64,000 nucleotides of DNA from Planctomycetaceae bacterium (GTDB taxonomy: Bacteria > Planctomycetota > Planctomycetia > Pirellulales > Pirellulaceae), in the NCBI GenBank assembly GCA_027487485.1, contig JAIYDN010000091.1:1-64000 (forward strand), written 5' to 3'. The stretch's first letter is position 1, and every line of letters starts with the position of its first letter. A model generated the notes under the pieces. It saw only the letters and a list, made by a program, of their open reading frames with translations, searched no databases and was not told the origin of the DNA. The translations under genes were made by a program, and so were the position numbers. Shown here piece after piece: positions 46,767-57,008 of the stretch.

Positions 46767-48218
46767 ATGATACGAACTCACAGTGAAGACGTTGCAAATC
46801 GCAGGCTGTTTTTGCGATCGACCGGGGCAGGACTTGGAGGGGCTGCCTTGGCAACCTTGCTCAATCCAGCACCCTCATGCGCGATGGCATCGGAACAAGG
46901 GTTGCCGACTCTTCCACACTTCGCGCCCAAAGCGAAACGGATCATCTATTTGTTTCAGTCTGGGGCTCCGTCGCAAATGGACTTATTCGACCCCAAGCCT
47001 GCCATGGTCAATCGACAAGGGGAAGACTTGCCGGCTTCCATCCGACTGGGACAGCGATTGACCACGATGACTTCGGGGCAAGCCACTTTCCCGGTAGCGC
47101 CATCGATCTTTAAGTTCAATCAGCACGGTCAAAGCGGAATGTGGATGAGCGAGCTGATGCCGCATTTGTCGACCGTGGTCGATGATCTATGCATGATCCG
47201 TTCGGTTCACACCGAGGCAATCAATCATGATCCTGCGATTACTTTTTGCCAAACAGGATCGCAGCTTGCAGGGCGACCCAGTATTGGTTCGTGGTTAAGT
47301 TATGGGCTGGGAAGCGAGAACCAAGATCTGCCTGCCTATGTGGTGTTAACTTCTTTTGGATCCGGGCGACCTGATGACCAACCGCTGTACGATCGCTTGT
47401 GGGGAGCTGGTTTTTTGCCGACCGAGCATCAAGGTGTCAAGTTTAGAAATCAAGGAGATGCGGTCTTATACTTGTCGAATCCACCGGGAGTCGATCCAAG
47501 AAGCCGACGAAGTACGCTGGACCGCCTCAAGAAGCTCAATGAAATTCGAATGGAAGCGTTGGGCGATTCGGAGATTCAAGCAAGGATCGCTCAGTATGAA
47601 ATGGCGTTTCGAATGCAGACAAGTGTTCCTGATTTGTTAGACGTTAGTTCGGAATCGGCTCAGACGCTGGAGATGTACGGACCGGATGTGAAGAGGCCTG
47701 GTTCGTATGCAGCTAATTGTTTGCTTGCAAGACGATTGGCGGAACGCGACGTACGATTCGTTCAGCTGTTTCATATGGGGTGGGATCATCATGGTGGTTT
47801 GCCGAATGCCATTCGCGGGCAATGCAAGGATACGGATCAAGCGACCGCAGGCTTGATCAAGGACCTGAAACAACGAGGATTGCTGGAAGACACTCTGATC
47901 GTTTGGGGAGGCGAATTCGGACGGACGATTTACTCGCAGGGGGCGATCACAGCCAACGATTACGGTCGAGACCATCATCCTCGCTGCTTTACGATGTTGT
48001 TGGCAGGTGCTGGTATCAAAACGGGGTTCACGTATGGTGAGACGGATGAATATTGTTACAACGTCGTTCGGGATGGTGTTCATGTTCACGATCTCAATGC
48101 AACCATCATGCATCTTTTGGGTATCGATCACACGCGGCTAACTTATCGGTATCAAGGGCGCGATTTCCGCTTAACCGATATCCATGGCGAGATCGTGACG
48201 AATGTTTTGAAGGCGTAG
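46767..48218 (+). CDS. DUF1501 (Tat-exported) protein, partner of the upstream PSD1 gene
   Basis: A 483-residue DUF1501 protein with a Tat-type signal: [18 protein letters not shown]. The alkaline phosphatase/sulfatase-like superfamily core is seen in [27 protein letters not shown], and [13 protein letters not shown]...[12 protein letters not shown]. The strict pairing of DUF1501 with PSD1 genes suggests one enzyme system exported folded, perhaps with cofactors. AGGA lies seven bases before the ATG. Confidence 0.92.
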   Translation: MIRTHSEDVANRRLFLRSTGAGLGGAALATLLNPAPSCAMASEQGLPTLPHFAPKAKRIIYLFQSGAPSQMDLFDPKPAMVNRQGEDLPASIRLGQRLTTMTSGQATFPVAPSIFKFNQHGQSGMWMSELMPHLSTVVDDLCMIRSVHTEAINHDPAITFCQTGSQLAGRPSIGSWLSYGLGSENQDLPAYVVLTSFGSGRPDDQPLYDRLWGAGFLPTEHQGVKFRNQGDAVLYLSNPPGVDPRSRRSTLDRLKKLNEIRMEALGDSEIQARIAQYEMAFRMQTSVPDLLDVSSESAQTLEMYGPDVKRPGSYAANCLLARRLAERDVRFVQLFHMGWDHHGGLPNAIRGQCKDTDQATAGLIKDLKQRGLLEDTLIVWGGEFGRTIYSQGAITANDYGRDHHPRCFTMLLAGAGIKTGFTYGETDEYCYNVVRDGVHVHDLNATIMHLLGIDHTRLTYRYQGRDFRLTDIHGEIVTNVLKA

Positions 48219-48355
48219 TCGCACGTCGATGCAGACTATGGCAGGTCGATCGTTTCCGTGAAAAATGCGAAGGAACGAACTATTCCGCATGATTTGTGGA
48301 TTGCTGCAATAAATCAGGCAAATGGGCTGATCTGACTCTTGATCTGATGCCGAGC

Positions 48356-48364
48356 TGCTATAAT
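48356..48364 (+). promoter_or_regulatory. Extended -10 promoter candidate for the second DUF1501 operon
   Basis: TGCTATAAT is a perfect TATAAT with the TG-n extension, about 90 bases before the ATG at 48453, in the 234-base gap between the two DUF1501 genes. TTGATC lies 14 bases upstream of it, too close for a normal -35. It suggests that the second pair has its own promoter. Confidence 0.5.
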
Positions 48365-48452
48365 TAGATTTCCCGATACGAAGTTTTGTCGGTCCCGCCC
48401 AAGATTTTTTCCTACCCTCCCTCCCCCACCCCATTGCCACTAGGAGTTGTCC

Positions 48453-49781
48453 ATGACTTCTGATCTAGGCGTTTTTTCGTCCAATTCGAAAACCAACACG
48501 TTGCGACGACAGTTCTTGAATCAAGCTGGTCTTGGTTTATTGGGTTTGACGGTTCCGCAGTTCCTTTGGCGCACTCAGGCCATGGCAAACTCGGGGCAAG
48601 CCAAACGAGACGTGAATTGCATTTTCATTTGGACGCAGGGCGGCACCAGCCACCACGATACCTTGGACCCGAAGCCTCGTGCATCAGAAGGGGTGCGTGG
48701 CCCATTGAGCTGCATCAACACCGCGGTCCCTGGTGTTCAATTTGCGGAGACCTGTCCGAGGCTTGCGAAAGAGCTTGGGCGATTTTCGTTGATGCGAAGC
48801 TGGAATCCCAAGAATGCTGGGCACGGAGCAGCGGATCAGTGGTGCATGTCCGGTCGAGCTCCTACGCCGACCGTTGCGTATCCGTGCGTTGGATCCGTGA
48901 TCAGTCATGAAAAGGGGTTCAAATCTCCGCTGCCACCCTTCGTCCAGCTCGGCAATCACGTTGATCGTACCTTTCAAGGGGGGACACCAGGCATCTTGGG
49001 ACTGGAGCATGGGCCGTTCGAAATTCATGCCGAGGCCAATGTCGATAAGTTCTCTGTTCGCGACATCACACCACCGCTGAACATCGACTTAGGTCGAATT
49101 GATCGACGACGAGATATCCTGGCCAAAATCGATCGATTGCAAAAGCGAGCGGATGTTCAACCAATCGCCTTTGATGCGATGGACGAACATTACAAAACCG
49201 CTTTCAGCATGATCACCGCTCCGGAAACAAAACGCGCCTTCGACATTGGAAGCGAAGAAGCTTCGCTGCGCGACCAATATGGCCGTACCCCATTCGGCCA
49301 ACGCTTGCTGCTCGCTCGAAGGCTTGTTGAATCAGGAGTTCGGTTCGTCACGGTCAGCGATCCTGGATGGGATCACCATCTCGATTGTTTCAGCAACATC
49401 AAGATCCATCGCATGCCGCAAGTGGATCAAGCGCTCCCGCAATTGCTGATCGATCTGGAGCAACGTGGCTTGCTAGACACAACTCTTGTTGTGTGGATGA
49501 CGGACTTCGGGCGAACGCCCAAGATCAATCCTGCAAGTGGACGCGACCATTGGGCAACGGCTGGGTTCGTGGTCATGGCAGGTGCGGGTGTTCCCGGTGG
49601 ATTGGTGATTGGAGAAACCGACGCCGAAGGGGGCGCACCAAAGAGCCACGAGTACTTCACCGAAAACATCGTCGCGACCATGTACCACAAGTTGGGGCTG
49701 CCGTTGGATCTAACTGTAACCTCTTCGGATGGACGCCCCGTGCGTTTGCTCGAAGGCGAACCGGTCCGAGAATGGATCTAG
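48453..49781 (+). CDS. Second DUF1501 protein
   Basis: A 442-residue DUF1501 protein with a signal region starting LRRQFLNQAGLGLLGLTVPQFL (Tat-like but with Arg-Arg-Gln). Core motifs: IFIWTQGGTSHHDTLDPKP, SWNPKNAGHGAADQW, SDPGWDHHLDCF, VVWMTDFGRTPKINPASGRDHW. It precedes the second PSD1 gene; TAGGAG (48441-48446) lies six bases before the ATG. It is similar in layout to the first DUF1501, so the region holds two parallel pairs. Confidence 0.93.
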   Translation: MTSDLGVFSSNSKTNTLRRQFLNQAGLGLLGLTVPQFLWRTQAMANSGQAKRDVNCIFIWTQGGTSHHDTLDPKPRASEGVRGPLSCINTAVPGVQFAETCPRLAKELGRFSLMRSWNPKNAGHGAADQWCMSGRAPTPTVAYPCVGSVISHEKGFKSPLPPFVQLGNHVDRTFQGGTPGILGLEHGPFEIHAEANVDKFSVRDITPPLNIDLGRIDRRRDILAKIDRLQKRADVQPIAFDAMDEHYKTAFSMITAPETKRAFDIGSEEASLRDQYGRTPFGQRLLLARRLVESGVRFVTVSDPGWDHHLDCFSNIKIHRMPQVDQALPQLLIDLEQRGLLDTTLVVWMTDFGRTPKINPASGRDHWATAGFVVMAGAGVPGGLVIGETDAEGGAPKSHEYFTENIVATMYHKLGLPLDLTVTSSDGRPVRLLEGEPVREWI

Positions 49782-49795
49782 AGGAGGATTCCAAA

Positions 49796-52294
49796 ATGGT
49801 TGCTCCTTTCTTTTCAAGACCTACTCGAATCTGGTTGATGTTTTTCGCATCCATCTTTTTCGTTTCCGATGGCTTTCTCAACGTCACTTTGGCCAACGAC
49901 TGGACGGTCGATCCACCCGCGATTCAACTTCAGGGGAACTTCGAGACCATTCAAATTTTGGTTTTACAGCCGAGTTCTGCCGTTCCATCCGACCCTACCC
50001 GAGCGGACGATTTAACAAGTCGATCCACCTATGTGTCATCCGCCCCGGCGATTTGTACTGTGGATGCTTCAGGTCGAGTGACAGCTCATTCGAATGGCGA
50101 TGCAGAAATCCAAGTGACTTCGCAAGGGACGATCAAGACAATTCCCGTCAGTGTTCAAGGGGTTCTGTCAGTTCCAAAACTGGATTTTGTCAATGACATC
50201 CAGCCAGTTCTTTATCGAGCGGGTTGCAATTCAGGCAGTTGTCATGCAAGCCAATATGGAAAAGGGGGCTTTACACTTTCGGTGATGGGATTCGATCCGA
50301 TGATGGACTACAACGCGATGGCAGTTCATTCACGCGGTAGACGCATCTCCATGGCCAGCCCTACCGATAGCCTGCTTTTGAAGAAAGGGGCAATGGCGGT
50401 CGCACACGGTGGCGGAGAAAGGTTACCAGTGGGTAGCAATGAATTCGAAATGCTGAAGGCATGGATCTCGGGTGGGGCGGCGAAGCCTGACCTTCAAGCA
50501 CCGCACGTGACCAAGCTTCGAGTGACACCGGCGCTACGGGTCCTTGAAGTTGGGTCATCCCAGCAGATCCGAGTGGTCGCGGAATACTCGCACGGTCGCA
50601 ACCGCGACGTAACCAGTTTGGTCCGCTTTGACAGTATGGATGAATCGGTAATCGAAGTGAATCGTCATGGTTTGACGAAGGCAATAGGCAAGGGTCAAGC
50701 GGCTTTGATGATTCGGTTTGCTGGCCATGCAGAAATTGCAACTTTCGTGGTTCCGTTTTCGGCTGAGGCGAATTTAGCCAATTGGCAGGCTCAAAATTAC
50801 GTCGATGAACATGCTGCAACCAAGTTTCGCGAACTGGGTTTGAGTCCATCGGGATTGTGCGACGATTCTACATTTTTGCGCCGCGCTTACTTGGATGCCA
50901 TCGGTACGCTTCCAACGATGGATGAGGCAAAATCGTTTTTGGAATCGACACAGCCCGATAAACGCGCGTTGCTAATTGATCGATTGTTAGGGTTTACTAC
51001 GGATCCCGCTGCTGCCAAACATACGGATGCTTACGCTGCTTTCTGGAGCTTAAAGTGGGCGGATCTGATTCGCAACAATAGCACCGTGGTCGGTGAAAGT
51101 GGCATGTGGGCCATGCACAATTGGCTTCGCGAAGTGTTTCGAACCAACAAACCCATGGATCAATTTGTTCAAGAGCTGGTGACGGCCAAGGGCTCGATCT
51201 TTTCTAACGGGCCTGCTAACTACTATCGTATTGCGAGCAACCCGCCTGATTTGGCCGAGTCGACCGCTCAGTTGTTCATGGGAACGCGACTGCAATGCGC
51301 CAAGTGCCATCACCATCCTTATGAAAGATACAGCCAATCGGATTACTACGGCTTCGCTGCGTTTTTTGCTCGCGTTGGGAACAAAGGGAGTGCTGAATTT
51401 GGAGTCTTCGGTGGAGAAGTGGTGGTTACGGTAAACTCGGGAGGCGAGGTCACGCATCCCAAGACAGGTGCTGTCATGAAGCCAACCCCATTGTTCGCCG
51501 AGCCTGTCGATGATCCGCAAGATCGACGCGTCGCATTGTCTAAATGGTTGACCAGTACGGATAACGATTTGTTCGCTCGCAATCTAGTCAATCGCTACGT
51601 TGGCTATTTGTTGGGCCGCGGACTTGTCGACCCGATCGATGATCTTCGTTCCACGAATCCTCCGTCCAACGTCGCTTTGATGGACGCTTTGGTCGCCGAT
51701 TTTCGAACAAGCAAGTTTAATGTGAAGCATCTGATGCGGTCGATCATGAATTCGCGACTGTACCAACTCGATTCGCAACCGACGCCTGAAAATGTGACTG
51801 ACGGACGATTTTATAGTCACTACAAAGTGAAACGACTGGGGGCAGAAACACTTTTGGATGGCATCGATTACGCAACTGGGGTCTTGACCAAGCACCCGAG
51901 TTTGCCGCTAGGAACACGAGCGATCGAGCTTCCGGACGCTAATACGACCAATCCATTTCTGATGGTCTTTGGGAAACCGAAGCGAGCTTCGGTTTGTGAA
52001 TGCGAGCGATCACCCGATGAGAATCTTGCTCAGGCTTTGCACGTTCTGAATGGTGATATCTTGGCTGGTAAGCTTGCGGATGTAAACGGTCGGGTTGCAA
52101 AGCTCGTTGCGACCACGGTGCCTGACGAGGCGAAAATTCAAGAACTGTATCTTTCGACTTTGTGCCGCCAACCTTCACGTGAAGAAATGGAGACGGCGCA
52201 AGGCTTAGTCGCTTCAAGCACCTCCCCCACCGATGCGTACCAGGACCTGCTATGGGCCTTGATCAATTCCAAACAGTTTTTGTTCGTGCATTAA
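49796..52294 (+). CDS. Big2 - DUF1549 - DUF1553 protein with CX4CH site
   Basis: An 832-residue exported protein. A signal peptide (about 10-33) is followed by an Ig-like Big_2 domain (about 75-120), then AGCNSGSCHAS with a CX4CH heme-type site (C144, C149, H150). A second Big_2-like domain (about 235-320) and PSCyt2 (DUF1549, with LQCAKCHHHPYERYSQSDYYG) come before PSD1 (DUF1553). GAGGAGG lies eight bases before the ATG, unusually strong for this genome. The frame is open far upstream inside the preceding gene, but this ribosome site fixes the start. Confidence 0.92.
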   Translation: MVAPFFSRPTRIWLMFFASIFFVSDGFLNVTLANDWTVDPPAIQLQGNFETIQILVLQPSSAVPSDPTRADDLTSRSTYVSSAPAICTVDASGRVTAHSNGDAEIQVTSQGTIKTIPVSVQGVLSVPKLDFVNDIQPVLYRAGCNSGSCHASQYGKGGFTLSVMGFDPMMDYNAMAVHSRGRRISMASPTDSLLLKKGAMAVAHGGGERLPVGSNEFEMLKAWISGGAAKPDLQAPHVTKLRVTPALRVLEVGSSQQIRVVAEYSHGRNRDVTSLVRFDSMDESVIEVNRHGLTKAIGKGQAALMIRFAGHAEIATFVVPFSAEANLANWQAQNYVDEHAATKFRELGLSPSGLCDDSTFLRRAYLDAIGTLPTMDEAKSFLESTQPDKRALLIDRLLGFTTDPAAAKHTDAYAAFWSLKWADLIRNNSTVVGESGMWAMHNWLREVFRTNKPMDQFVQELVTAKGSIFSNGPANYYRIASNPPDLAESTAQLFMGTRLQCAKCHHHPYERYSQSDYYGFAAFFARVGNKGSAEFGVFGGEVVVTVNSGGEVTHPKTGAVMKPTPLFAEPVDDPQDRRVALSKWLTSTDNDLFARNLVNRYVGYLLGRGLVDPIDDLRSTNPPSNVALMDALVADFRTSKFNVKHLMRSIMNSRLYQLDSQPTPENVTDGRFYSHYKVKRLGAETLLDGIDYATGVLTKHPSLPLGTRAIELPDANTTNPFLMVFGKPKRASVCECERSPDENLAQALHVLNGDILAGKLADVNGRVAKLVATTVPDEAKIQELYLSTLCRQPSREEMETAQGLVASSTSPTDAYQDLLWALINSKQFLFVH

Positions 52295-52296
52295 TT

Positions 52297-54501
52297 ATGA
52301 TTCCATCGCATGCAATCACTTGCTTTTTAGGTCGCGAGTCTCGGTGCTTAACGGTTGGTTGCTCTTTCCTACCGGTGGTACTGTATGCGATGTGCTTGCC
52401 GATTCGTCTTCAAGCTCAAACCAACAACTCGTATCCGATGTTGATGAGCTTGAAGCCAACCGCTGCTCAGATTGGGCAGTCGACGGAACACGAACTCAAT
52501 GCTCGATACAATTTGGCGGGTGCGACTCAAGTTTTAGTAACGGGTGAAGGGGTAATTGGTGAGATCGTTCCCAACGATCAAGAGAAGCCTGAAGATCGCA
52601 CCAAAAAAGATGTAATGGGTTCCAAGTGCAAGTTGAGATTCACAGTATCGCCAAGCGCGACGCCAGGTGTGCGTGATTTTCGTGTGATGACTCCGCACGG
52701 CGTAAGCACTTTGGGACAACTGGTTGTAGCTCGCGATCCCATTGTTTCCGAAACGGCGGAGAATGACACTGCGGACAAGGCACAGCAGGTCTCGCTCCCG
52801 TCCACGTTGTGCGGAACGATCGAGAAGGCAGAAGATGTAGATTGGTACCGGTTTACCGTTGAAGCGGGAGCCAACTTGACGTTCCATGTTCGGTCGCAGA
52901 GACTTGAGAATCGACTGCACGATATGCAAGTTCGGGTGGATCCGATGATCACTTTGCGTACAGCTCAAGGGGCAACGGTTGCTGCCGGCGACAATCATTA
53001 CGCCGGTGATCCATTGCTGAACTATACGTTCACGCAAGCGGGCGATTATCTTCTCGAGGTTCGTGATGTTCGTTACCAGGGGAACGTTGATTGGACCTAT
53101 TCCATTGAAGTCAATGGACGCCCCTTTATCACGCAAGTCTTTCCACCGGTTGCGCTCCAAGGAGCAGATTCCCGCAACGTAACGGCGATTGGATTCAATT
53201 TATCGCCCGGTGCTCAAGTTGTATTGCCTGAGGCCAAAGCAGGGAAACGCATTGCATCGGTCGCCTCAAGCTGGAACGGAATGGCGACGAACGAATTCTT
53301 CGTTTTCAACATGGGCGTTGACACTCCAAGGACCATAGTGACTGAACAGAGTGCCGCCCCTGCGACCCCCACAGCGACCGACGGTAGCACGGTCGCTGCT
53401 TTGAGCATGCCATCCCCGTTTTCTTTCCCAGCGGTCTTGGCAGGCCAAATTCAAAAGCCTGGCGAAGTCGATCGTTTTGTTTTCGATGCTAAAGCGCAAG
53501 AGAAGTTTACTTTGGAAGTGTTGGCGAGAAGGCTCCAATCGGACTTAGATCCTAAGATCCGGATCACCAACGAACAGGGAGCACTGATCTCAGAAGCGGA
53601 CGACGCGACGTACCACCGAGTGATTAGTGCTGATTCCCTTTTAGAAAACTGGACCGCACCTGCAGATGGAAAATACATTCTGGAAGTTATGGACTTGCAT
53701 CAGCGTGGTGGTTCTTCATTCATGTATCTGGTTCAAGTCGAGCGTGCCGAGCCTCATTTTTTGATCGAGGTGGATACCGACAAGACTCTACTTGCGCCGG
53801 GAATGGGGGGCGTCATCTATGTTCGTGCTCTTCGCAAGAATGGATTTGCGGGGGAGATCCAATTGGAAGTCGAAGGATTGCCGCCAGGGGTATCGGCCAT
53901 TCCTGGGCGAATTCCTTCCGAACTGAGCGATGGGATTATCCATTTGACAGCTGCCCCGGAAGCAGCGTTCGGTGCGACCAACCTGCGCATTGTTGGACGC
54001 TCCACGGTTGCGACAGCAGGAAAGGAACCCGTTCCGATCGTTGCGGAAGGAACCGTATTGCAGGAATACTATTCTCCCGGTGGTGGGCGTGGCAATTACC
54101 CTGTCGAGATGCATACCGTTTCGATTGCGGAACCGGGCGATGTGCGGAACATCAAATTGAGCAAAACAGATATTGAACTACGTGCAGGGGAGTCGCAACG
54201 GATCGAAGTTGAGATTGAGCGTGCTGCGGACTTCAAGGGGAACGTGACGCTGGACATGATATACCAACACCTGGAGCAACCGTACGGAAACAGCCTTCCC
54301 AAAGGGGTGACGGTCGACATTGCCAACAGCAAGACTCTGCTGACATCGGCCGACACGACAGGATACATTACTTTAAAGGCTGCCGCAGATGCGCCCGCAA
54401 TCGTGCAGCAGTTAGCCCCGATCAACGTTCACGTTTCGATCAATTTCGTAATGAAGCATACCTTCTGCAACAGTCCTATCAAGATCACGGTTATCCGATA
54501 A
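52297..54501 (+). CDS. PPC-domain exported protein
   Basis: A 734-residue exported protein, two bases after the PSD1 stop. At least two PPC (pre-peptidase C-terminal) domains are seen: LPSTLCGTIEKAEDVDWYRFTVEAGANL... GDYLLEVRDVRYQG, and AGQIQKPGEVDRFVFDAKAQEKFTLEV...GKYILEVMDLHQRGGSSFMYLV. Ig-like segments lie between and after them. PPC domains are binding modules usually attached to peptidases; none is present here. As third gene of the operon it probably anchors or assists the DUF1501/PSD1 pair. Confidence 0.87.
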   Translation: MIPSHAITCFLGRESRCLTVGCSFLPVVLYAMCLPIRLQAQTNNSYPMLMSLKPTAAQIGQSTEHELNARYNLAGATQVLVTGEGVIGEIVPNDQEKPEDRTKKDVMGSKCKLRFTVSPSATPGVRDFRVMTPHGVSTLGQLVVARDPIVSETAENDTADKAQQVSLPSTLCGTIEKAEDVDWYRFTVEAGANLTFHVRSQRLENRLHDMQVRVDPMITLRTAQGATVAAGDNHYAGDPLLNYTFTQAGDYLLEVRDVRYQGNVDWTYSIEVNGRPFITQVFPPVALQGADSRNVTAIGFNLSPGAQVVLPEAKAGKRIASVASSWNGMATNEFFVFNMGVDTPRTIVTEQSAAPATPTATDGSTVAALSMPSPFSFPAVLAGQIQKPGEVDRFVFDAKAQEKFTLEVLARRLQSDLDPKIRITNEQGALISEADDATYHRVISADSLLENWTAPADGKYILEVMDLHQRGGSSFMYLVQVERAEPHFLIEVDTDKTLLAPGMGGVIYVRALRKNGFAGEIQLEVEGLPPGVSAIPGRIPSELSDGIIHLTAAPEAAFGATNLRIVGRSTVATAGKEPVPIVAEGTVLQEYYSPGGGRGNYPVEMHTVSIAEPGDVRNIKLSKTDIELRAGESQRIEVEIERAADFKGNVTLDMIYQHLEQPYGNSLPKGVTVDIANSKTLLTSADTTGYITLKAAADAPAIVQQLAPINVHVSINFVMKHTFCNSPIKITVIR

Positions 54502-56935
54502 GACACAGTGGAGTCGCAATCCCTTGGGAGTCAATTTGCCAAGGCACCCAAGCCAAGGCTAGTACCTTGACTTTCGTGTCTGCTTTACGAATGGGAATGT
54601 CGATGGATTCCAAGACGAGATTTTCAGCGGAGAACTGGCTTGAAACAGCGTCGACTTCTTCCTGACACTGACGTTCCAATTCATCTCTTGAGGCCACGAG
54701 TTCCTCATAGGACTCTTGAGCACGCATGACATTGCCTTGTTGCGTCGTTGCTTTGCCCAAACCCTTTACGGCGGTGGCAGCTTTGGAAACGTTTCCTTTG
54801 GTCGCGATCTTGTTTCCAAGCAAGGCACCCAAGATCGTAGTGCCGATATTGAAAATGCCTTCCATTTGTTTGGACTTGGCTTGCTCTTTTTCTTTGTCCA
54901 GACGCTGCTGTGCGGTCAAGATGCGACTTTGCAAGGTGCGTATCTTGTCGGAGTATTTCGTCTTGAGTTTGTCGATCGCCGCGTCGCGAGCTTCTTTGGC
55001 GGAATGCGCCAATTCGATTCGAGCATCGGTTTCGCTTACCCCCGGCGCAGTTGTTTGCTTGAGTGCCTTGCTCGTATAGACAGTGCATTGGACGTGTCGA
55101 AAGAAGTGCTCTTTGATATCCTTTTCCCACGATGCATAATTCTTGACCGACGAAAGTTCGGCCGGTAGTTCTGCAAAAGTGTAGCCGTCTTCGGGCTGAG
55201 GGCTAAGTTGTATCGCATCAGGTTCGATCGTTTCCGACGTTTCCCACAACGGGTCTGGAACTTCGTCTTGAACATGGACCATCAGTTGAACGTCTTGCCA
55301 GTAGTCCACAGACACGGTCGTCTTGACAAAATGAATGCTAGATTGGGCAAGGATGGCTGGCCGATACACCAGTCGGCTTTTGGACGAGGAGATTTTGGTT
55401 GGAACAAGGAACTTCTCTACGACCCCATTAGGAAGGATGGGCCGCGAGCCTGATTCCGCTTTGGAACCGGTCGAAGACGATGCGGACACTCGACCGGTTG
55501 CTGAGGATGCTTGTTGCTTCTTTTTGGGGGCCATCAGCTTGGAAACTTGGTCGCGCGACAAGGGACCTCGCAAGAAGGACATAGCCCATCGCGACTGAAA
55601 AATCGTCGGGCCATCGTCGTGAACATTGTTCATCAGAAAAACGCGATTGCCCAATGCCGACAAAGATCTTTCCATGGAGGGGCGATCGAAAGCCGATCCT
55701 TGTTGCATGGAAGCCCCTTCGAGCCCATCCAAAACGCGATCTTTATCGCGCTGCGTCTGAAGGCGTCCAAGGAACCACGTTCCCATGTTGGAAAGGCCTT
55801 TGTAGTCAAGGTCGACTGGGTTCTGAGTTGCCAAGACAATGCCAAGTCCAAAGGCTCGGGCTTGTTTCAGCAGCGTCAGCATCGGAGGCTTGGAAGGTGG
55901 TTTTGCGGAGGGCGGAAAGTATCCGTACACTTCATCCATGTAAAACAAAGCACGCAGGGAACCGGTTCCCGGTTGAGCTCGCATCCAAGACAGGAGCTCT
56001 CCCAGCAGAATGGTCACAAAGAACATCCGCTCCGAGTCGTTCAAGTGCGCGATCGAGATGATCGACAGTCGTGGCTTGCCTTCGGAGGTGTACAGCAGGC
56101 TTTTGATGTCCAGTGATTGTCCTTCCAACCAGCCCGCGAAAGCTGGGGAGGCAAGCAAGTTGTTCAAGCTCATAGCAAGCTTGGTGCGATCCGGCGGTGC
56201 AAAGAACGAGTCGAGATCAATCACGCCTATTTTCTTGATAGGGGGTGATTGAATCTGTCGAATCAATTCTTCGAGGCTCAGATCATTTCCGTTCTTCCAT
56301 GATTCGTAAAAAATGTTGGAGAGAAGGATGTGTTCTTTGCTGGTCAAAGGATCTGCGTCGATTCCCAGTAACGTCAGCAAGCCCGACGCTGCCGACGATA
56401 CTTTTTCCCGCATGGTTTCTGCGTCTTCAAGCACTGCTGCTGGCGGTGCATCAAAGCTTTTTAAGACGGTCATCGGAACACCGATGTTGCTGCCAGGCGT
56501 GTAGATGGTGATGTCCACGCTGTCGAGATACTTCTGGATGCGTTCTGGCGGTTGTTGCCAATCCGCAAGTCCTTTACGCCAGCGATTAGCGGTCTCCTCG
56601 GCAATTTCCGCGAGCGGTTTTCCTTGTCGAGTTTCTTCGGCGGGTTCAATCCATTCTTGAAAATCGTTTGCCGCAAGATTGGGAAAGGCAAGCAGCAGGT
56701 TCCCAAGGTCTCCCTTGGGATCGATGCATATCGCAGGGACGCCATCCAGGGCTGCCTCTTCGAGCAAGCTCAAGCAAAGCCCTGTTTTGCCACTGCCTGT
56801 CATTCCAACGCAAAGTGCATGCGTTACGAGATCTTTTGAATCGTAATTGACCAGCTCTGGCTGAAGTTTGCGTTCAGCCAAGTCGTACTTTTTTCCGAGA
56901 TAGAAACTGCCTAGCTTTTCATAATCAGGGAGCAT
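54491..56935 (-). CDS. HerA/FtsK-superfamily ATPase (COG0433-type)
   Basis: An 814-residue ATPase. Walker A is GMTGSGKT (residues 44-51); Walker B is RALFYMDEVYGYFP; an Arg-finger-type ATQNPVDLDYKGLSNMGTW segment follows. Residues about 480-515 form a Ser/Lys-rich linker. The C-terminal third has a coiled coil with a hydrophobic patch (NIGTTILGALLGNKIATKG) that could be a membrane-binding helix. The family's DNA-pumping role is known for HerA; the role of this long bacterial form is not. Its stop overlaps the PPC gene by 11 bases. Confidence 0.85.
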   Translation of the reverse strand: MLPDYEKLGSFYLGKKYDLAERKLQPELVNYDSKDLVTHALCVGMTGSGKTGLCLSLLEEAALDGVPAICIDPKGDLGNLLLAFPNLAANDFQEWIEPAEETRQGKPLAEIAEETANRWRKGLADWQQPPERIQKYLDSVDITIYTPGSNIGVPMTVLKSFDAPPAAVLEDAETMREKVSSAASGLLTLLGIDADPLTSKEHILLSNIFYESWKNGNDLSLEELIRQIQSPPIKKIGVIDLDSFFAPPDRTKLAMSLNNLLASPAFAGWLEGQSLDIKSLLYTSEGKPRLSIISIAHLNDSERMFFVTILLGELLSWMRAQPGTGSLRALFYMDEVYGYFPPSAKPPSKPPMLTLLKQARAFGLGIVLATQNPVDLDYKGLSNMGTWFLGRLQTQRDKDRVLDGLEGASMQQGSAFDRPSMERSLSALGNRVFLMNNVHDDGPTIFQSRWAMSFLRGPLSRDQVSKLMAPKKKQQASSATGRVSASSSTGSKAESGSRPILPNGVVEKFLVPTKISSSKSRLVYRPAILAQSSIHFVKTTVSVDYWQDVQLMVHVQDEVPDPLWETSETIEPDAIQLSPQPEDGYTFAELPAELSSVKNYASWEKDIKEHFFRHVQCTVYTSKALKQTTAPGVSETDARIELAHSAKEARDAAIDKLKTKYSDKIRTLQSRILTAQQRLDKEKEQAKSKQMEGIFNIGTTILGALLGNKIATKGNVSKAATAVKGLGKATTQQGNVMRAQESYEELVASRDELERQCQEEVDAVSSQFSAENLVLESIDIPIRKADTKVKVLALAWVPWQIDSQGIATPLCLIG

Positions 56936-57008
56936 TGCACATACGCTTTCAACGAGAGGCCAACCAACCGATCAATCCATCTTCTCATTTCAAACCGTTC
57001 GCGACGTC

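Noticed and set aside
49367-49795. A longer N-terminus for the second PSD1 protein
   Set aside because: The frame is open back to 49367 but lies inside the DUF1501 gene; GAGGAGG before ATG 49796 and the signal peptide there fix the true start.
54491-56935. HerA ATPase as part of an antiphage system such as SIR2-HerA or DUF4297-HerA
   Set aside because: The neighbours are a PPC-domain protein and a sugar dehydrogenase; there is no nuclease or SIR2 partner next to it.
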